A stretch of DNA of 11,607 nt from Acidobacteriota bacterium (GCA_028872975.1 JAGWNV010000054.1:1-11607); one strand, 5' to 3'. Positions 1 to 6,387 are shown, numbered from the stretch's first letter. Numbers and translations: made by a program. Notes: a model not told the origin generated them from the sequence alone.

Positions 1-234
1 CCGGGGCGAGGACCGGCACCAGGAGACGAAAAGGGGCCGCCCCCGGCGGGCTCCGCAGGAAGATGAGAACTCACCTTCCTTCCCGCCGGGGACGGCCAGC
101 GAGCGCGTCCCAGGTGGGCGGCACTCCGGACGCACTCGTTGGGCCCGTCGGTTGCCCGACGGCCCAGACGACAGCATGGGCGGCGGGCGGGGGCTCGGAA
201 AGGGCCGAAGGTCCCGAGTCCCCTGCGCTACAAC
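1..234. other. Left-edge region without a convincing gene
   Basis: No reading frame here has the strong third-position G/C bias of the genes further right. One plus-strand frame ends with TGA at 64-66 and could be the tail of a gene beyond the left edge. Another stays open from base 2 to a TGA at 242-244 and would overlap the ATG at 241 as ATGA, but its third positions are visibly poorer in G/C than in the real genes and its translation is an arginine/glycine/proline-rich mix with no recognisable motif. The only clear structure is the hairpin at 141-165. Confidence 0.4.
141..165. terminator. GC-rich hairpin, possible terminator of an upstream gene
   Basis: A near-perfect inverted repeat. The 7-base arms CCGTCGG (145-151) and CCGACGG (156-162) flank the loop TTGC, and GGG (141-143) can pair with CCC (163-165) around a bulged C144. 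There is no T tract after it, so it is not a classical intrinsic terminator. Actinobacterial terminators often lack the T tract. Because it lies about 70 bases before the SDR gene, it could instead be a 5' leader structure or an operator. Confidence 0.3.
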
Positions 235-1017
235 ATGGCGATGAGCCCTCGTCGCCGGCGGACCCTGGCCGTCACCGGCTCGGCCTCGGGCATCGGCGCC
301 GCGGTGGCCGAGCGGTTCACCCGCAGCGGCACGACGGTGATCGGGGTCGACCTGGCCGGGAGCGACGTCGTGGCCGACCTGGCCTCCGCCGAGGGCCGGC
401 GGACGGCCGTGTTCGAGGTGGCCCGGCGCTGCGAGGGGCGACTCGACGGGCTCGTGGTGGCGGCCGGGATCGGGCCCCAGGTCCGGCCGGCGGGGTCCAT
501 CGTCCGGGTCAATTACTTCGGGGCCCTGGCCGTCCTCGACGGGCTCCTCGGGTCCCTGGGGTCGGGGGAGGCGCCCGCCGCCGTGGTGCTCGCCTCCAAT
601 TCGGCCGGCATCACCCCCCCGGACGCCGCCCTCCTCGGGCTCCTGTCCGAGGGCGACGAGGAGGGGGCCGCCGCCCGGGCCGACGAGCTCGACGGGGCGA
701 CGGTCTACGGGATGTCGAAGCTCGGCCTTTCCCGCGCCGTCCGCAGGCGGTCCCGGCCATGGGGGGACGCCGGGGTCCGGCTCAACGCCGTGGCACCCGG
801 GCCCGTCGACACCCCCTTGCTGAGGGGCACCCTGGCCGACCCCCGCCTCGGACCGGCGGTGGAGCTGTTGCCCATCCCGCTCCGGCGCCGGGCCGCACCC
901 GAGGAGATCGCCTCGGCCGTCGCCTTCCTCCTCGACCCGGCCAACGCCTACGTGCACGGCGCCGTCCTCTTCGTCGACGGCGGCACCGACGCCGAGTTGC
1001 GCCCCGACGCGCTCTGA
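235..1017 (+). CDS. SDR-family NAD(P)-dependent dehydrogenase, 3-alpha-hydroxysteroid-dehydrogenase-like
   Basis: A 260-residue classical short-chain dehydrogenase/reductase. It has the Rossmann glycine motif TGSASGIG at 14-21, an acidic residue at the end of strand 2 (D39, favouring NAD(H)), AAG at 76-78, N93, a catalytic Ser at 121 or 123, the YxxxK pair Y158/K162 and the NAVAPGPVDTPL segment after it. Ser and Tyr are about 35-37 residues apart rather than the usual dozen or so. An insertion of this kind is known from 3-alpha-hydroxysteroid dehydrogenase/carbonyl reductase, which suggests a steroid or other bulky alcohol/ketone substrate; that is inference. No Shine-Dalgarno sequence precedes it. 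ATG at 241 is an alternative start, 6 bases after a weak -10-like TACAAC (229-234), which would make the mRNA leaderless. The gene converges on arfB with 10 bases between the stop codons. Confidence 0.88.
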   Translation: MAMSPRRRRTLAVTGSASGIGAAVAERFTRSGTTVIGVDLAGSDVVADLASAEGRRTAVFEVARRCEGRLDGLVVAAGIGPQVRPAGSIVRVNYFGALAVLDGLLGSLGSGEAPAAVVLASNSAGITPPDAALLGLLSEGDEEGAAARADELDGATVYGMSKLGLSRAVRRRSRPWGDAGVRLNAVAPGPVDTPLLRGTLADPRLGPAVELLPIPLRRRAAPEEIASAVAFLLDPANAYVHGAVLFVDGGTDAELRPDAL

Positions 1018-1027
1018 GCCGATCCGG

Positions 1028-1468
1028 TCAGCCGTCCTCGGCGCCGGGCGCGGCCCGCCTGCGTTTCAGCTCGCCCCGTCGGCGCTTCTGCTCCAGGCGC
1101 CGCGTGATCGACGCCCTCGTGGGCGCCGTGGCCGTGCGGGTGCGCTCGACGGCGAGCCCGGCGGCGAGCCGCCCGGCCAGGCGCTCGAGCGCGAGGGCCC
1201 GGTTGCGCGCCTGGGACCGCTCCTCCCCGGCCGAGGCCCGGACCACCGGCCCCAGCCGGTCGAGCAGCCGCGCCCGTTGTCGCGGGCCCAGCGACGACGA
1301 GGCCGCGACGTCGAAGCGGACCTCGGCCCGGGTGCTGGCACGGTTGGCGTGCTGGCCGCCCGGGCCCCCGCTCGTGGAGAACCGCCACTCGAGCTCCTCA
1401 GGCGGGATCACGAGGCCCCGGTTCACGCGCAGGCCCTCGCGGGGCGCAGGTCGTCCGGCGGGCGACAT
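1028..1468 (-). CDS. arfB: Peptidyl-tRNA hydrolase ArfB (alternative ribosome-rescue factor, RF-1 domain)
   Basis: A 146-residue protein, close to the 140 of E. coli ArfB (YaeJ). It hydrolyses peptidyl-tRNA on ribosomes stalled without a stop codon. The release-factor catalytic motif GGQ is at 37-39 inside STSGGPGGQHANRAST, followed by EVRFDV, the usual order in this family. The C-terminal tail from about residue 113 is rich in Arg/Lys (RRLEQKRRRGELKRRR), the part that in ArfB threads into the empty mRNA channel. A stop-codon-recognition domain is absent, which separates it from RF1/RF2. It begins 5 bases after the stop of the FAH-family gene, so the two are very likely cotranscribed and perhaps translationally coupled. 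No Shine-Dalgarno is visible. The first 14 or so residues exceed the family norm, so a GTG start near residue 15 (VNRGLV) is possible. Confidence 0.92.
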   Translation of the reverse strand: MSPAGRPAPREGLRVNRGLVIPPEELEWRFSTSGGPGGQHANRASTRAEVRFDVAASSSLGPRQRARLLDRLGPVVRASAGEERSQARNRALALERLAGRLAAGLAVERTRTATAPTRASITRRLEQKRRRGELKRRRAAPGAEDG

Positions 1469-1473
1469 GACCG

Positions 1474-2382
1474 TCAGGAGGCCGGGCCGGCCACCACCGG
1501 GTTCTCGAGGACGCCGATGCCCTCGACCTCGACCCGCACGACATCGCCGGGCCGGAGCCACCGCGGCGGGTCGAAGCCGGCGCCCACGCCCGGGGGCGTG
1601 CCGGTGGTCACGACGTCGCCGGGCTCCAGGGTGCAGGCGGTCGACAGCAGCTCCACCATCGCCGCGCAGTCGAAGAGCATGTCGTCGGTCGATCCGTCCT
1701 GGCGGAGCTCCCCGTTGACCCAGGTGCGCAGGCGGAGGCCGGACGGTCCCCCGAGCTCGTCGGGGGTGACGATCCAGGGGCCGAGGGGGCCGTGGGTGTC
1801 GAAGGACTTGCCCATGGTCCACGTCGGGGATCGCCACTGCCAGTCCCGCACGCTCACGTCGTTCATGATCGTGAACCCGGCGATGACCGACATGGCGTCG
1901 GCAGCGGGCACCCGGCGACAGTGCCGGGCGACGACGAAGGCGAGCTCGCCTTCGTAGTCGACCATCGGGGAGGCGGCGGGGATCTCGATGGGCGTCCCCG
2001 GCCCCACCACACAGGTCCGCTGCTTGTTGAACCAGACCTGGTGCTCGGGCGGCTCGCGGCCCAGCTCGGCGACATGGGCGGCGTAGTTCATGCCCATGGC
2101 AAGCACCTTGGGGGGCCGGGGCACGGGCGCCAGCAGCCGGACCTCCTCGAGGGCGACCCGGCGCGCCGCCCCGGCGGGCGCCGCCGCGGCGCGCCCCATG
2201 GACCCCTCGCCGCCGACGAGCAGTGCCCCCATGTCGGCGGGCAGGCCGACCTGGTCGTCGGTGAGGTCGACGACCTCGTCGCCGATCACGACGCCGGTCC
2301 GCCACAGCTCGGCCGACCGCCACGGCTCGGCGGGGTCGGCGGCGTCCTGCTCCTTCTCCTCGACGAAGGTCACGAGCCGCAC
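1474..2382 (-). CDS. Fumarylacetoacetate hydrolase (FAH) family protein
   Basis: A 302-residue protein with the FAH C-terminal catalytic fold from about residue 90 on. It contains PKVLAMGMNYAAHVAE (91-106), the acidic metal ligands E144 and E146 in DYEGELAFVV, D175 in FTIMNDVSVRD, K192 in TMGKSFDTHGPLGPW and the late signature GDVVTTGTPPGVG (255-267). All three metal carboxylates are present, so an active Mg/Mn-dependent enzyme is expected. Family members hydrolyse acylpyruvates and fumarylacetoacetate or decarboxylate/isomerise oxo-acids in aromatic-ring catabolism; the sequence does not say which. The N-terminal 90 residues match the variable lead-in domain. The start is GTG, chosen because a TAGCGT -10-like box ends exactly 6 bases before it, which suggests a leaderless transcript. 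arfB follows after 5 bases. Confidence 0.9.
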   Translation of the reverse strand: MRLVTFVEEKEQDAADPAEPWRSAELWRTGVVIGDEVVDLTDDQVGLPADMGALLVGGEGSMGRAAAAPAGAARRVALEEVRLLAPVPRPPKVLAMGMNYAAHVAELGREPPEHQVWFNKQRTCVVGPGTPIEIPAASPMVDYEGELAFVVARHCRRVPAADAMSVIAGFTIMNDVSVRDWQWRSPTWTMGKSFDTHGPLGPWIVTPDELGGPSGLRLRTWVNGELRQDGSTDDMLFDCAAMVELLSTACTLEPGDVVTTGTPPGVGAGFDPPRWLRPGDVVRVEVEGIGVLENPVVAGPAS

Positions 2383-2388
2383 GCGCTC

Positions 2389-2394
2389 ACGCTA
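2389..2394 (-). promoter_or_regulatory. Putative -10 box (TAGCGT) of a leaderless promoter for the FAH-arfB unit
   Basis: On the minus strand TAGCGT is followed by exactly six bases (GAGCGC) and then the GTG start at 2382. With the usual 6-7 bases between -10 box and transcription start, transcription would begin at or next to the G of the start codon. The same arrangement recurs before the genes starting at 7788 (minus) and 10910 (plus). No convincing -35 element is seen. It lies in the 41-base gap after the LCP gene, so the FAH-arfB pair probably has its own promoter. Confidence 0.5.
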
Positions 2395-2423
2395 CCCATC
2401 GCCGCGCCCGGCGGCCCCCTTGT

Positions 2424-3986
2424 CTAGGGGTTGCAGAGCTTCGGGTCGTAGGGCGGTGCCGACGCGCTGGGCGAAGGGGCGGCCGCGCCGGGAGCCGAGC
2501 CGCCGGACCCCGGGGACGCGCCCGGGGAGCCCGTCGTGGGCGCGCCGGCGGGGGGTGCCATGGGTGTCCCCGACGCCGACAACGGTGGGGTCGTCACCTG
2601 ACCGGGGGCGGCCCCCTGGAACTGGCGGATGACCTGCTGGGCCTGGGCCTGCTGGACCACCTCCACGTCCCCGGCATAGGGGGAGACGCCCGGGGCGACG
2701 GGGAGCGTGAAGGACTGCAGGCTCGACGGCGAGAAGGCGTGGTACTTCGTCACGAGCGAGAGCATCTCGGAGAAGCCCATCGCCTTGTCGACGGTCACGT
2801 CGTGGACGATGCCCCCGAGGAAGGCGTTCACGGTGAGCGGGTCGTAGCTCGACCGGGCCCGGGCGGCGATGGCCTGGATGACGATGTTCTGCCGCTCGAT
2901 CCGGCCGATGTCCGAGGTCGGGTCCGGGTGCCAGTAGCCGTTCTGGAGGTACTGGTAGTAGCGGGAGCGGGCCAGGGCGAGGGTCATGGCGCCGTCGAGC
3001 TTCTGGCATCCCGGCTGGGGCACGGCGAGCCCCGACTGGTTCGCCCCGGCGTTGTCGTCGCGCACCGGATAGGGGAAGTCGAGGTAGATCCCCCCCACGG
3101 TGTCGACGGCGTTCATGAGCCCCTGGAAGTCCACCTGCACGAAGTGGGCGATGGGGATGCCGAACGTGTTCTGGATGGTGGCGATGAGCGCGTCGGGACC
3201 GCTGTCGAAGGCGGTGTTGATCTTCTGCTGCGGCGACAGCCCCGAGGACGAGGGGACGCCGGAGAGCGTCACGAAGGTGTCCCTGGGGATCGACAGCAGG
3301 CGGGCCGTGCCCGAGCTGGGGTCCACGTGGAGGATCTTGACGGTGTCGCTCCGCTGGCCCTGGACCTGGGTGGCGCTCCCGAACCGCTGTGCCTGCTGCG
3401 AGCTCTCTCCGGCCCTGCTGTCGGAGCCGACGAGGAGCACGTTGAACGGCTGGCCGCCGACGACGGGGGTGCAGGTCGCGCAGGCGACGGTCCGGACCTG
3501 GCTCCACCGGTAGCGGGCATAGGCGTAGACGCCGCCGGCCAGGAGGACGAGGACGGCCACGACCGCGATCGCCCACCGCAGGGCCCGCTGGGCCGCCGGC
3601 CGGCGTCGCGTCGTCCCGGGGACCGGCGGCGGGCCCGGGGGGCGCCCGCCGGGACCCGGCCTCCCCGGCACGGCCGGTCCACCCGGACCCCGGGGTGGCG
3701 GCGCGACGGGCCGGGCGTCGGCCCTGTCCTCGGGGGGACGAAGACGGTCCTCGGGGGGACGAGGACGGGGAGGCGCACCGACCGCCCCGGCGGCGTCGCT
3801 CTCGGGATCGTCGCCCCCGCCGTAGCCGGCTGCCACCTTCCCGCCCGAGGAGACGAGGATCTTGCGCCCGCCCGAGGAGCCCCGGCGCGAGGAGGAGCCG
3901 CCACGGCCTCGGTCTGCCCCCAGGGGGGGTATCCGGCCTGGCATCGGAAGGGACGATACCAACGCCCTTGCGCGCTCAAACATCAC
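2424..3986 (-). CDS. LytR-CpsA-Psr (LCP) family cell-wall polymer ligase with long disordered tails
   Basis: A 520-residue membrane-anchored LCP protein. Members transfer lipid-linked glycopolymers such as arabinogalactan or teichoic-acid-like chains onto peptidoglycan outside the membrane. Residues 1-135 are a proline/arginine/glycine-rich cytoplasmic region, 136-158 a single membrane helix (AIAVVAVLVLLAGGVYAYA), and about 181-380 the LCP domain. That domain shows NVLLVGSDSRAG, RSDT (212-215), LSIPRDTF with R235/D236, KINTAF, QKLDGAMTLALARSR (R340, R342) and IGRIERQ. These charged residues match the pyrophosphate- and metal-binding set of the family. Residues 460-520 are a Ser/Pro/Gly/Ala-rich tail. 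Four extracytoplasmic cysteines (C169, C172, C327, C518) could form disulfides. The start is GTG directly followed by ATG (3983). AGGG just before gives a weak ribosome site that fits the ATG better. Confidence 0.93.
   Translation of the reverse strand: MMFERARALVSSLPMPGRIPPLGADRGRGGSSSRRGSSGGRKILVSSGGKVAAGYGGGDDPESDAAGAVGAPPRPRPPEDRLRPPEDRADARPVAPPPRGPGGPAVPGRPGPGGRPPGPPPVPGTTRRRPAAQRALRWAIAVVAVLVLLAGGVYAYARYRWSQVRTVACATCTPVVGGQPFNVLLVGSDSRAGESSQQAQRFGSATQVQGQRSDTVKILHVDPSSGTARLLSIPRDTFVTLSGVPSSSGLSPQQKINTAFDSGPDALIATIQNTFGIPIAHFVQVDFQGLMNAVDTVGGIYLDFPYPVRDDNAGANQSGLAVPQPGCQKLDGAMTLALARSRYYQYLQNGYWHPDPTSDIGRIERQNIVIQAIAARARSSYDPLTVNAFLGGIVHDVTVDKAMGFSEMLSLVTKYHAFSPSSLQSFTLPVAPGVSPYAGDVEVVQQAQAQQVIRQFQGAAPGQVTTPPLSASGTPMAPPAGAPTTGSPGASPGSGGSAPGAAAPSPSASAPPYDPKLCNP
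3727..3768 (+). repeat. Two tandem 21-base repeats inside the LCP gene
   Basis: Two adjacent 21-base copies (3727-3747 and 3748-3768) differ at one base, A versus G. On the LCP coding strand they encode RPPEDRL followed by RPPEDRA in the cytoplasmic proline-rich region. The unit is in frame (seven codons), so copy-number change would alter tail length without a frameshift. This looks like slippage-type growth of a disordered segment rather than a regulatory site. Confidence 0.75.
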
Positions 3987-4014
3987 CCTGGCAGCCGGGA
4001 TCGGGGCCTGGGAC

Positions 4015-4024
4015 GGCAGCTGCC
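4015..4024. promoter_or_regulatory. Perfect 10-base palindrome in the divergent LCP/oxidoreductase intergenic region
   Basis: GGCAGCTGCC is a perfect palindrome lying 29 bases upstream of the LCP start and about 63 bases upstream of the oxidoreductase start, inside the 101-base region that must hold both divergent promoters. The position suits an operator for a dimeric regulator. In DNA this rich in G and C, a 10-base palindrome can also arise by chance, and I see no second copy in the window. Confidence 0.25.
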
Positions 4025-4087
4025 CTGGTAGGGGCCCCCGGCGCCGGCCGCCCGACGGAGGGTCCCGGCATTCGCGACCATGGCGTG

Positions 4088-4534
4088 ATGCCCCATTACC
4101 GGCGCCCGGGATGGTTCACCCGCCACGTGTTCAACGGTGCCGTCGCCGCCGCCACGCGTGCCGGGGTGAGCATCTGGGGATCGCGGATCCTGCGGGTGCG
4201 GGGACGCAAGACCGGCGAATGGCGGACGACGCCGGTGAACCTGCTCACCCACGACGGTGCCCGCTACCTGGTGGCGCCCCGGGGGGACACCCAGTGGGCC
4301 CGCAACATGCGGGTGGCCGGCGGCGGCGAGCTGCAGCTGGGGCGGCGACTGGAGGCCTTCTCCGCCGAGGAGCTCACCGACGACGAGAAGGTCCCGGTGC
4401 TGCGCGGCTACCTCCGGCGCTGGAAGGCCGAGGTGGGCGTGTTCTTCGACGGGGTGTCGGCCACCTCGCCCGAGGCGGAGCTGCAGCGGATCGCCCCCGA
4501 GCACCCCGTCTTCCGGATCACCGCGACGTCCTGA
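4088..4534 (+). CDS. Deazaflavin (F420)-dependent nitroreductase/quinone-reductase-family protein (Ddn-like)
   Basis: A 148-residue single-domain protein of the split beta-barrel family that includes mycobacterial Ddn, which uses reduced F420 to reduce quinones and nitro compounds. Visible family features are ILRVRGRKTGEWRTTPVNLL (34-53, the cofactor phosphate-binding GRKTG...R..PV element) and YLVAPRGDTQWARNMRVAG (60-78, with the conserved W and N). The length is normal for the family. The partner substrate cannot be inferred. The ATG at 4088 is directly preceded by an in-frame GTG (4085), and neither has a good ribosome site. It is the first gene of a probable plus-strand unit: the GGDEF gene starts 43 bases after its stop. 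It is divergent from the LCP gene. The presence of this family implies that the host makes F420, as many actinobacteria do. Confidence 0.87.
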   Translation: MPHYRRPGWFTRHVFNGAVAAATRAGVSIWGSRILRVRGRKTGEWRTTPVNLLTHDGARYLVAPRGDTQWARNMRVAGGGELQLGRRLEAFSAEELTDDEKVPVLRGYLRRWKAEVGVFFDGVSATSPEAELQRIAPEHPVFRITATS

Positions 4535-4558
4535 CGTGGAAGACTCTCGCCGGCTCCC

Positions 4559-4566
4559 GGAGGAGG
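4559..4566 (+). promoter_or_regulatory. Strong Shine-Dalgarno GGAGGAGG before the GGDEF gene
   Basis: GGAGGAGG lies 11 bases before the ATG at 4578. Its first GGAGG lies 5 bases before an in-frame GTG at 4569. The spacing therefore leaves the start open between the two codons, a difference of three residues (VST). Confidence 0.6.
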
Positions 4567-4577
4567 CTGTGTCGACG

Positions 4578-5567
4578 ATGGATCACCAGAGCACGCCGGT
4601 CGTCCCGGCGGACCGGCTGCTGGAGGTCGCCGGCGCGCTCTCCCAGGGCGCGGCACGACTCCACGAGGAGCTCCGCCACCTGCCTCCCGAGCAGCGCGAC
4701 GCCCTGCTCGAGATCGTGCTCGACCAGGTCGGTGACATCGTGGCGGCCTGGTCGGCGCTGGTGCGCGCCGTGGTGTCCGTGGACGTAGACCGCCAGACCG
4801 CCCCGCTGCCGGCCCCCCAGGCGCCGCGTCGGACGGCTCCCGCCGGAGGCGTCCCGCCGGAAGCCCAGACCCCTCCGCCCGCCGGCGAGCCACCCACCGG
4901 CCAGCCGCCCGCCGCGTCACCGGGCGACGCGCTCCGGACCGGCAACGGCGGCCCCCCCGAGTGGGAGCGGACCGTGCAGCCACCGCCGTCGGTCCCGCCC
5001 CCGCCCCCGCCGCCGGCGGCGGTGACGCCGCTCACTGCCGTGCGCGGACCGACCCTCGTCGAGCAGCAGCCGTCGGCGGAGACGCTCGTCGAGCCCACGG
5101 ACCGGCTCACCCGCGACGAGCTCACCGGCAGCCTCAACCGCCAAGCCGGGTTCACCGCCCTGGCCCGGGAGGTGGACCGGAGCCTCGGCGAGGGCACCGG
5201 TCTCGTCCTCGGCTACCTCAACGTCGACGGCCTCAGGCACGTGAACGACACGGCCGGGCCCCGTGCCGGCGACGAGCTGCTCCGCAAGGTGGCCGCCGCC
5301 CTGCGGGCCACCCTGCGGTCCTACGACATGGTCATGCGTCTTGCGGGGGACGAGTTCCTCTTCGCCCTGCCGAGCGCCGATCTCGCCACCGCCGAGCAGC
5401 GGCTCAGGGAGTTCACCGTCATCCTCAACGAGGAGGCACCGGGCGCCTCCGCCAGCGTCGGCTTCGCCGAGCTGCGCCAGGGCGACTCCGTGGACGACCT
5501 CGTGGCCCGGGCCGACGACGCCCTCGTGGAGGCCCGCCGCCGACGCGGCCGGCCGCGCCTGCGCTGA
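4578..5567 (+). CDS. GGDEF-domain protein with altered active site, proline-rich linker
   Basis: A 329-residue cytosolic protein with no signal peptide or membrane helix. Residues 1-70 are a helical N-terminal segment, about 75-165 a proline/alanine/glycine-rich linker with a run of seven prolines, and about 175-325 a GGDEF domain, the fold that makes cyclic di-GMP. The entry motif DELTGSLNR is at 180-188 and the signature reads AGDEF (256-260). The inhibitory I-site RxxD is preserved as R247/D250. The active site deviates. The position of the first metal-binding Asp (D327 in PleD) is Asn215 in NVDGLRHVND, the usual GH is GP (227-228), and the first Gly of the signature is Ala. AGDEF alone can be active, but loss of the metal Asp makes weak or no cyclase activity likely. 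It may act as a cyclic-di-GMP sensor instead; that is inference. An in-frame GTG at 4569 is an alternative start. Confidence 0.88.
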   Translation: MDHQSTPVVPADRLLEVAGALSQGAARLHEELRHLPPEQRDALLEIVLDQVGDIVAAWSALVRAVVSVDVDRQTAPLPAPQAPRRTAPAGGVPPEAQTPPPAGEPPTGQPPAASPGDALRTGNGGPPEWERTVQPPPSVPPPPPPPAAVTPLTAVRGPTLVEQQPSAETLVEPTDRLTRDELTGSLNRQAGFTALAREVDRSLGEGTGLVLGYLNVDGLRHVNDTAGPRAGDELLRKVAAALRATLRSYDMVMRLAGDEFLFALPSADLATAEQRLREFTVILNEEAPGASASVGFAELRQGDSVDDLVARADDALVEARRRRGRPRLR

Positions 5568-5587
5568 CCCGACCGGCCGGGGCCGAG

Positions 5588-6382
5588 GTGGACGGCACCG
5601 GGGACGTGTCGGTCGAGCGCCGCGGCGACGTGGGCGTCGTCACCCTCCGCCGGCCGCCCCACAACCTGCTCACCGAGCCCGCCCTCCGGCGCCTGGCCGA
5701 CGCCCTCGACGGTCTCGCCGGCGAGGTGCGGGCCGCCGTGCTCAGTTCGGAGGGCCGGTCGTTCTGTGCCGGCGCCGACTTCCGGTCCTCGGAGGCCCCC
5801 GACCCCACGGCCGGCGACGACTTCGAGACCACCACCGGTGCCTTCTACCGTCAGGCGGCCCGGGTCTTCGCCGCCCCCGTCCCCGTCGTGGCCGCCGTCC
5901 AGGGCGCCGCCATCGGCGCCGGATTCGGCCTGGCTCTGGCCTGCGACCTGCGCGTCGTGGGTGCCCGGGCCTTCTTCCAGGCCAACTTCGTCCGGCTCGG
6001 CATCCACCCCGGATTCGCCCTGTCCGTGCTCGTCCCGCGCTTCCTCGGCCCGGGCCGGGCCGAGGACCTCTTCCTCACCGCCCGGCGGGTCACCGCCGAG
6101 GAGGCGGCCCGGATCGGGTTGGCCGACCGGCTCGTGCCCGAGGGCGGCGAGCTGGGCGCGGCGGTGGAGATGGCAGAGGAGATCGCCGCCGCCGCCCCGC
6201 TGGCGGTGGCGGCCACGAGGGCGACGCTCCGGGCCGGGCTGGCCGAGGACGCGGCGAGCGCCATGGCCCACGAGCTCGCCGAGCAGGCCCGTCTCGCCGG
6301 CACCGACGACGCCGTCGAGGGTGTGGCCGCCATGCTCGAGGGCCGCCCCCGCGCTTCGGCGGTCGCTGACCCGGCGCCCTAG
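5588..6382 (+). CDS. Enoyl-CoA hydratase/isomerase (crotonase) family protein lacking both canonical glutamates
   Basis: A 264-residue crotonase-fold protein acting on acyl-CoA thioesters. The first oxyanion-hole segment is GRSFCAGADF (56-65) and the second is VQGAAIGAGFGLALACD (104-120), followed by FFQANFVRLGIHPGFALS (129-146). Aligned by eye to mitochondrial enoyl-CoA hydratase, Glu144 corresponds to Gly114 and Glu164 to Phe134. Ordinary hydration of 2-enoyl-CoA is therefore unlikely, and an isomerase, hydrolase, lyase or other crotonase reaction is more plausible. The start is uncertain: GTG 5588 is used, GTG 5606 also fits, and neither has a clear ribosome site. It follows the GGDEF stop by 20 bases, suggesting cotranscription, although a functional link is not obvious. 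Its TAG stop overlaps the stop of the convergent kinase gene. Confidence 0.88.
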   Translation: MDGTGDVSVERRGDVGVVTLRRPPHNLLTEPALRRLADALDGLAGEVRAAVLSSEGRSFCAGADFRSSEAPDPTAGDDFETTTGAFYRQAARVFAAPVPVVAAVQGAAIGAGFGLALACDLRVVGARAFFQANFVRLGIHPGFALSVLVPRFLGPGRAEDLFLTARRVTAEEAARIGLADRLVPEGGELGAAVEMAEEIAAAAPLAVAATRATLRAGLAEDAASAMAHELAEQARLAGTDDAVEGVAAMLEGRPRASAVADPAP

Positions 6383-6387
6383 GCGCC
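6373..6387. terminator. Hairpin over the overlapping convergent stop codons
   Basis: GGCGCC (6373-6378) and GGCGCC (6382-6387) form a 6-base-pair stem with loop CTA. The two stop codons, TAG at 6380-6382 on plus and TAG at 6379-6381 on minus, share CTAG inside it. Symmetric position between convergent genes fits a bidirectional terminator, but there is no T tract on either side, and the arms also code for the last residues of both proteins. Confidence 0.35.

Noticed and set aside
63..1718. Long plus-strand open frame of 551 codons across the SDR gene and antisense to arfB and the FAH gene
   Set aside because: Arginine/proline/glycine-rich translation with no domain; it is an out-of-frame shadow of genes with clear motifs, kept open by the scarcity of A/T-rich stop codons.
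1028..2323. arfB as the end of a 431-residue protein reading through the FAH gene in another frame
   Set aside because: Residues before the ArfB start are an arginine-rich shadow of the FAH gene. Normal ArfB length is about 140 residues, matching the start at 1468.
2416..2430. CCCCT/AGGGG inverted repeat at the LCP stop codon as a terminator
   Set aside because: The stem is only five base pairs with no T tract, too weak to call.
2739..4031. 430-codon plus-strand frame antisense to the LCP gene
   Set aside because: The translation is rich in V, D, G, H and R with no motif. The LCP frame on the other strand has a full domain and a membrane helix.
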